A stretch of DNA of 9,758 nt from Thermodesulfobacteriota bacterium (GTDB lineage Bacteria > Desulfobacterota > Desulfocorpusculales > Desulfocorpusculum), in contig JAPWUY010000035.1 of assembly GCA_028275295.1 (NCBI GenBank), positions 1 to 9,758 on the forward strand. Direction: 5' to 3'. Each line of letters starts with the position of its first letter. The stretch's first letter is position 1. Positions 6,077 to 9,758 of this stretch are shown here, one piece after another. The notes under the pieces are model-generated. The model did not search any database. It worked only from the letters and a program-made list of their open reading frames with translations, and was not told the origin of the DNA. A program made the translations under genes and the position numbers.

Positions 6077-7104
6077 ATCTCCCTCCTTCTGCTCGTCTTG
6101 GGACTGTGGGTCGTGAACCTCGCTATGGCCAGATCAGCCAAGAGGCTACCTATGGTCTCTATGGTCTTGCGAAACGGAGTGTTCCTCACAGTGGCCCACC
6201 TGGGATCCGATGAGTATCGCTCTGGAAGGGTGAGATTGTAGACAATGGGAGGTATCACCTCACCCTCTTCCAGTTTGTAGGCGTGGACTCGCATCCAGGC
6301 ATCTCCTCCAGGGAGACAATCGGTCACGTAATCTATGAGCACCTGTCCATTGTCGAAGATTTCCGTCACTATCTTGTCACCTCCTGGGAGGCTTCCCAGT
6401 GTGGCATCGGGGATGACCTCCACGAGATTCCATATCCCGAGGATGGCATCGTCCACCATGTTCAGGGAAGAATTGGGGATACCGAAGACAATGTCATCGA
6501 GGATCGCCTCTCCGAAGATCTTCTTCCCTGCGAAGGAGAGCCTCTCCATCAAACCCTTGGGCTCTGGCTCTCCATCTGGCCTGAAAAATCCCAGACTCAG
6601 CCCCGAGGCCAGGTCCTTGAAGAACTCGAGCATATTGCCCAGAAGACCCCTTCTCTGACCTGTCAGGATCTTTCCTTCCTCGTCCACATACTTGAAGGTG
6701 GACCCAGTGAAGAGGTCCTTGAAGAAATTGGCGAGATTGGCCATGGCATCCTTGATATCCTTTGCCAATCTCTCGAAAAAGGACCCCTGAGATTCAGGGC
6801 TGTGGAGGGGATTCTCGGAATGGAAGTCCACTCGGTCTCCACCTGGGTGAGAGAGGAGCTGGTCCTCCCTGTACATTCTTATCTGCTCGGCTAGACTTCT
6901 TGCCTGGGGCTTGAGGTCGATTCCGTTGGACCCGTAAGGCGCAGGCTTGAACCAGGAGACAGAGGGCTCTCCCTCGGGGATGGTCTCAGTCTTGGCTGCA
7001 ATATGTTCCAGCTCCCGGGCAAATTCTTCCCCTCCCCTTCGGGCTTTGACCCCCTGGGGCATCTGGAGTAGTTGAAGCTCCTGTACTGGGTAGGGACCTT
7101 CCAT
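6058..7104 (-). CDS. Unrecognised 348-residue protein, coupled to the RlpA-like gene
   Basis: I do not recognise a named family. There is no signal peptide and no clear transmembrane segment. Residues 1-105 look loosely structured; about 107-175 is amphipathic, with FFKDL occurring twice (127-131 and 161-165). The best-ordered part seems to be about 190-330, with LDDIVFGIP, VDDAILGIWNLVEVIPDATLG, TEIFDNGQVLIDYVTD and two LPGGD motifs (239-243 and 264-268); HPGGD occurs at 86-90. It ends in basic REIWYPQF. The frame can begin as far out as TTG at 7155, but that has no ribosome site. The ATG at 7104 has AAGGGA 9 nt upstream, so I prefer it. The 19-nt overlap with the next gene implies co-translation. 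It is coding rather than a shadow because it abuts and couples to a strong Shine-Dalgarno site and no other frame here is better. A scaffold or envelope partner role would be a guess. Confidence 0.7.
   Translation of the reverse strand: MEGPYPVQELQLLQMPQGVKARRGGEEFARELEHIAAKTETIPEGEPSVSWFKPAPYGSNGIDLKPQARSLAEQIRMYREDQLLSHPGGDRVDFHSENPLHSPESQGSFFERLAKDIKDAMANLANFFKDLFTGSTFKYVDEEGKILTGQRRGLLGNMLEFFKDLASGLSLGFFRPDGEPEPKGLMERLSFAGKKIFGEAILDDIVFGIPNSSLNMVDDAILGIWNLVEVIPDATLGSLPGGDKIVTEIFDNGQVLIDYVTDCLPGGDAWMRVHAYKLEEGEVIPPIVYNLTLPERYSSDPRWATVRNTPFRKTIETIGSLLADLAIARFTTHSPKTSRRREIWYPQF
6082..6088 (-). promoter_or_regulatory. Shine-Dalgarno site that fixes the RlpA-like start
   Basis: On the minus strand AAGGAGG lies 5 nt before the ATG at 6076, inside the last codons of the upstream gene. 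This rules out a shorter start at Met18 and confirms that the protein truly begins without a signal peptide. Confidence 0.75.
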
Positions 7105-7315
7105 GGGAGCAGTTCCCTTGGTCCCCCATTCCCTGTAGCAGGTCTCTTCATCCAATCGGGATGGAGGACCGAGATGTCACTTCTCGAATCAGGGAAAAGC
7201 AATTTCGATGCCAAAAATTGGATCCCACAGGAGCCTTCTCCCCTCTCCAAGGCCAGGCCTCTTTTCGCCACACTCCCCATACCTCATCCACCCACACCTT
7301 CGCCATCCTCCGACC
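7105..7315 (-). other. Gap between kinase and 348-residue gene, no feature recognised
   Basis: These 211 nt lie between the kinase stop and the preferred start of the next gene. I see no intrinsic terminator, no convincing promoter and no RNA gene. A 52-codon open stretch on the minus strand (ATG near 7303) reads tryptophan- and arginine-rich and unconvincing. A longer minus-strand frame from 7280 runs into the next gene out of frame and looks non-coding. Whether the downstream pair shares the kinase transcript is open. Confidence 0.4.
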
Positions 7316-8857
7316 CTATTCAGGGAGACCACCTGTATCCACCCTTTTCGGGGATCCTCTTTCCTCCAGGGCTTGCCTCAAGGTCTCGCTCAATTGCTCG
7401 ACCCTAAAGGGTTTCTGGAGAACGAGCTTTATGCCTTCCTTCAAGGCCTCTCTGGCCTCCTGGGATTGGGGGAGACCTGTCATGAGAACTGTGCTCATAG
7501 GCCCCCTGAGCTCCTTCAGCCTCCTGTATGTCTCGAGGCCGTCCATGCCGGGCATACCGAGATCTAGCAAGATCAAGTCGATCTCCTCTTGGCCCCGGGC
7601 AATGATCTCTAGGGCCTCCCTTCCACCAGAGGCCACGAGGACCTTGTACCCCAAGGCCTCGAGGAGAAGCCTAGTGGATGATCTCATGGCGTCTTCGTCC
7701 TCGACCAAGAGGATCCTCTCCCCTTTTCCAGACGATATCTTTGCCTCCCTTGGGGGCGTCTCCCCAGTTCCCTCCACCATGGGCAGGTAGACCCTGAATG
7801 TAGTTCCGGCCCCGGGTGTGCTCTCCACGTCGATGAAGCCTCCGTGCCTTTTCACTATCGCATAGCAAATGCTCAGGCCGAGGCCGCTCCTTTCCCTCTC
7901 ATCCTTGGTGGTGAAGAATGGATCGAATATCCTGTGCCTCACCTCAGGAGGTATGCCGACCCCAGTGTCCGACACGGATATGACAGCGTAAGTGCCAGCC
8001 TGCCACTTCTGCAGGCCCCAGGAGGTCGGATCCTCTATCCTCTGGCTTTCCATCCTTATACGGATCTCCCCTCCTTGGGGCATCGCATCTGCGGCGTTGA
8101 TGCAGAGGTTCATTATCACTTGCTGAATCTGGGCAGCATCCATGCGAAAAGGGGGAAGGTCTCTCTCCTCGAGGATCACCTTGACCCTCTTGGGAAGGCT
8201 GTGGCGAAGCATCTTGACAACGGGTCTTATCACCTTTGCGAGCTCCTCCTCTCTGGGCTCTTTCGCCTCCTCCATCTTGGATGCGATGAGAATCTGCCTC
8301 ACAAGATCGCTTCCCCTTTCCACGAGCGCCTGGATCTCCCCTAGGAGATCCATGGTCTCGCTTCCTGGGGAGAGGTGGGCCCTGAGGAGGGTGACATAGT
8401 TGGCCATCGCCCCGAGGAGATTGTTGAAATCGTGCGCAATTCCCGCAGCTAGCTGGCCTATTGCTTCCATCTTCTGCACCTGCCTGAGCCTCTCCTCAAG
8501 GAGTGCCCTTTGGGACACATCCCTCAAGAGAAGGATGAGATCCGCGGCCTCGATCCCATGGATCAGGCATGCCTCGAGTTCCACTTGGATCACATTGCCC
8601 CCTGAAGTGCAGAGCCTCAAGAGATGCCCACTTTTCTGCCTGGCTCCCTCGTAGCGCCTCCTGAGCATTGCCTTGAAGGAGCCCTTGTCTTCTGGGCAGA
8701 ACCAATCCACCGGGTCAACACCCAGGATCTCCTCCCTCGAAACTCCAACCAGTGAACAAAGAGCGGGGTTAGCGTACACGACCTTCCCAGCCCAGAGGAC
8801 GGCAACTCCTGTGAGAAGCCCTCCCAAAAGGGGCTCCAGTCTTTCCATGATGGTCAT
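7316..8857 (-). CDS. Soluble PAS hybrid histidine kinase with C-terminal receiver domain
   Basis: This 513-residue protein has four parts: a PAS sensor (about 8-118); HisKA, with phospho-acceptor His142 in AAGIAHDFNNLLGAM; HATPase_c, with N-box NLCINAADAM at 250-259, G1 DTGVGIP at 297-303, FDPFFTTK, and G2 GLGLS at 325-329; and a receiver domain (about 380-500) with acidic pocket Glu386/Asp387, phospho-acceptor Asp432 in LDLGMPGMDG, Thr460 and Lys482. It therefore should autophosphorylate and pass phosphate to its own receiver. There are no membrane segments, so it senses a cytoplasmic signal or partner. There is no DNA-binding output and no separate response regulator beside it. I start at the ATG at 8857, preceded by AAGGGGGG; a GTG at 8932 would add 25 residues with no visible role. 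It heads the minus-strand cluster. Confidence 0.92.
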   Translation of the reverse strand: MTIMERLEPLLGGLLTGVAVLWAGKVVYANPALCSLVGVSREEILGVDPVDWFCPEDKGSFKAMLRRRYEGARQKSGHLLRLCTSGGNVIQVELEACLIHGIEAADLILLLRDVSQRALLEERLRQVQKMEAIGQLAAGIAHDFNNLLGAMANYVTLLRAHLSPGSETMDLLGEIQALVERGSDLVRQILIASKMEEAKEPREEELAKVIRPVVKMLRHSLPKRVKVILEERDLPPFRMDAAQIQQVIMNLCINAADAMPQGGEIRIRMESQRIEDPTSWGLQKWQAGTYAVISVSDTGVGIPPEVRHRIFDPFFTTKDERERSGLGLSICYAIVKRHGGFIDVESTPGAGTTFRVYLPMVEGTGETPPREAKISSGKGERILLVEDEDAMRSSTRLLLEALGYKVLVASGGREALEIIARGQEEIDLILLDLGMPGMDGLETYRRLKELRGPMSTVLMTGLPQSQEAREALKEGIKLVLQKPFRVEQLSETLRQALEERGSPKRVDTGGLPE

Positions 8858-8964
8858 CTCTACCCCCCTTTTTGGCCTGGAGTTACAACCCCCAAAGGAA
8901 ATCATCCAAGTTGATGGGTCACCCGCTGCCACGGTCCTCGACGGATGTTTCGGACCCCTGCCCC

Positions 8965-8993
8965 AAGATATCCCAAGCTAGAGGCATCTCCAA
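8965..8993 (-). promoter_or_regulatory. Weak candidate promoter for the hybrid kinase
   Basis: On the minus strand TTGGAG (8988-8993) and TATCTT (8965-8970) are exactly 17 nt apart. Matches are modest (three and four of six). A 6-bp inverted repeat, AGAGGC at 8980-8985 and GCCTCT at 8994-8999, holds the -35 box inside its loop, which could be an operator. The leader would be about 100 nt. Confidence 0.22.
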
Positions 8994-9035
8994 GCCTCTG
9001 AAAGGCCTCGGCGATCCTCCCTTGCCTTCCCAAGG

Positions 9036-9064
9036 TTGATCCTGGAAGGCTTCTAGTCTAGCAT
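9036..9064 (+). promoter_or_regulatory. Candidate sigma-70 promoter for the FecR-domain gene
   Basis: TTGATC (9036-9041) and TAGCAT (9059-9064) are 17 nt apart, each matching four of six consensus bases. A perfect 7-bp inverted repeat, GCCTTCC at 9024-9030 and GGAAGGC at 9044-9050, brackets the -35 box and could be a regulator site. Expected start near 9071, giving a leader of about 36 nt. Confidence 0.33.
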
Positions 9065-9106
9065 GAATGAGTTGAAGATTTTAAGGAAAACACTGTGGGC
9101 TGAGGG

Positions 9107-9758
9107 ATGGTCTTGGACCGACTGGGAAAGGGGAAGGGCTACTGGGTCTTTGCAAGGTTCATTCCCCTTCTTGTATTACTTGTAGGATGGGGATGCAGCT
9201 CCGAGAGCGAGAACCCTCCTCTTTTATCCCACCCTCTGGGAAAGGTGGAGAAGGTGGAGGGCGATGTGCAGCTTTTCAAACCAGGGGCCCGAGGAGGAGT
9301 GCGCATCCACCTGGGGGATTCCCTTTCAGAAGGGGATGTGCTCAGCACCGAGGGTGGTGGCATGGCCGTTGTCCGATTGGGTGAGGTCGCTGAATTTTCC
9401 ATAAGGAGTGGTTCCAGAACATGGATTAACCCAAGGATCCTGGGCGAAAAAGAGAATCCGTCCATGGTCTTGCAGAGGGGGAGGCTCTCGGTACGCTCTT
9501 TGGAGGCATCCCAATTGGGAAGCCCCCTTCTGGAGACAGCCATGCTGAGGGTGGAGGCCAAGGGGACGGATTTCGAGGTTGCAGTTGCCGAGGATTTGGG
9601 CGTCCTCCTCTGCGTCTACAAGGGGAGGGTTGAGATGGCTGGGCCTTTGGAGCCCATGGTGGTCCCTGAGAAGCATGAAGCCGAGGTGGATTTTCTGGAT
9701 GGGGCCTCTGGGATGAGAAAGCTCAAAGAGAGGACAGAGGCCGACTGGGCAGCTTGGA
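9107..9758 (+). CDS. FecR-domain protein, N-terminal part (runs off right edge)
   Basis: The frame opens after a TGA at 9101-9103 and continues to the window edge with no stop, giving 217 codons. Residues 15-29 are a hydrophobic export segment ending in Cys30 (VGWGCSS). This resembles a lipoprotein signal, though Trp and Gly at -2 and -3 are poor for a lipobox. From about residue 46 it reads as a FecR domain: KVEGDVQLF, GDSLSEGDVLSTEGGGMAVVRLGE, LQRGRLSVR, then LRVEAKGTDFEV and CVYKGRVEM. By family knowledge FecR domains are periplasmic beta-rich modules, either in iron-siderophore sigma-factor signalling or in free-standing envelope proteins. No FecI-type sigma factor or TonB receptor is adjacent, so the second kind seems likelier. 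The start could be ATG 9107 or TTG 9113; the latter is better spaced from GAGGG. Confidence 0.82.
   Translation, partial: MVLDRLGKGKGYWVFARFIPLLVLLVGWGCSSESENPPLLSHPLGKVEKVEGDVQLFKPGARGGVRIHLGDSLSEGDVLSTEGGGMAVVRLGEVAEFSIRSGSRTWINPRILGEKENPSMVLQRGRLSVRSLEASQLGSPLLETAMLRVEAKGTDFEVAVAEDLGVLLCVYKGRVEMAGPLEPMVVPEKHEAEVDFLDGASGMRKLKERTEADWAAW

Noticed and set aside
6283..6894. 203-codon plus-strand frame opposite the unknown protein
   Set aside because: I compared both strands because neither has a known domain. The minus-strand frame is longer, couples to the next gene and has repeated ordered motifs; this one has none and stands alone.
6891..7280. 129-codon minus-strand frame as a frameshifted N-terminus of the unknown protein
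   Set aside because: The sequence resembles no domain, is rich in serine, proline and arginine, and the unknown protein already has an acceptable start at 7104.
7161..7790. 209-codon plus-strand frame opposite the kinase receiver domain
   Set aside because: The antisense of a receiver domain with intact catalytic residues; serine- and proline-rich with no family signal.

Overview
The window looks like a stretch of chromosome from a moderately G+C-rich Gram-negative bacterium. Arginine is very often AGG and isoleucine often ATA, genes are packed with 4-19 nt overlaps, and there are good Shine-Dalgarno sites. A five-part branched-chain amino acid transporter, a soluble PAS hybrid histidine kinase and a FecR-type protein together would suit a deltaproteobacterium (Desulfobacterota) or a relative. 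That placement is inference from style, not a marker-gene result. I see no tRNA, rRNA, CRISPR array, insertion sequence or phage gene.

Layout. (1) Positions 1-485, minus strand: the first 161 codons of a metallo-beta-lactamase (MBL)-fold hydrolase that runs off the left edge. (2) Positions 486-767: a divergent control region with a candidate promoter on each strand and two perfect inverted repeats. (3) Positions 768-5300, plus strand: a complete Liv-type (HAAT family) ABC transporter operon, with periplasmic binding protein, LivH and LivM permeases, and LivG and LivF ATPases. A 160-nt gap with two tandem hairpins separates the binding protein from livH; after that the genes overlap by 4, 4 and 8 nt. 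(4) Positions 5309-8857, minus strand, converging on livF across only 8 nt: read in transcription order, a cytoplasmic PAS-HisKA-HATPase-receiver hybrid kinase, a 211-nt gap, an unrecognised 348-residue protein, and a LysM + RlpA-type double-psi beta-barrel protein whose start overlaps the end of the unknown gene by 19 nt. (5) Positions 9107-9758, plus strand: a FecR-domain protein with an N-terminal membrane or lipoprotein-like signal, running off the right edge and divergent from the kinase.

How they may work together. The Liv operon is a self-contained uptake machine: the binding protein delivers a branched-chain amino acid or similar small ligand to the LivHM channel, which LivGF power. 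The divergent hydrolase shares its control region and could act on the imported compound or a derivative, but the sequence does not say what that is. The minus-strand cluster pairs a signalling kinase with two proteins of unknown joint role. The unknown 348-residue protein, coupled to an RlpA-like protein that shows no signal peptide, is the least explained and most interesting part of the window.
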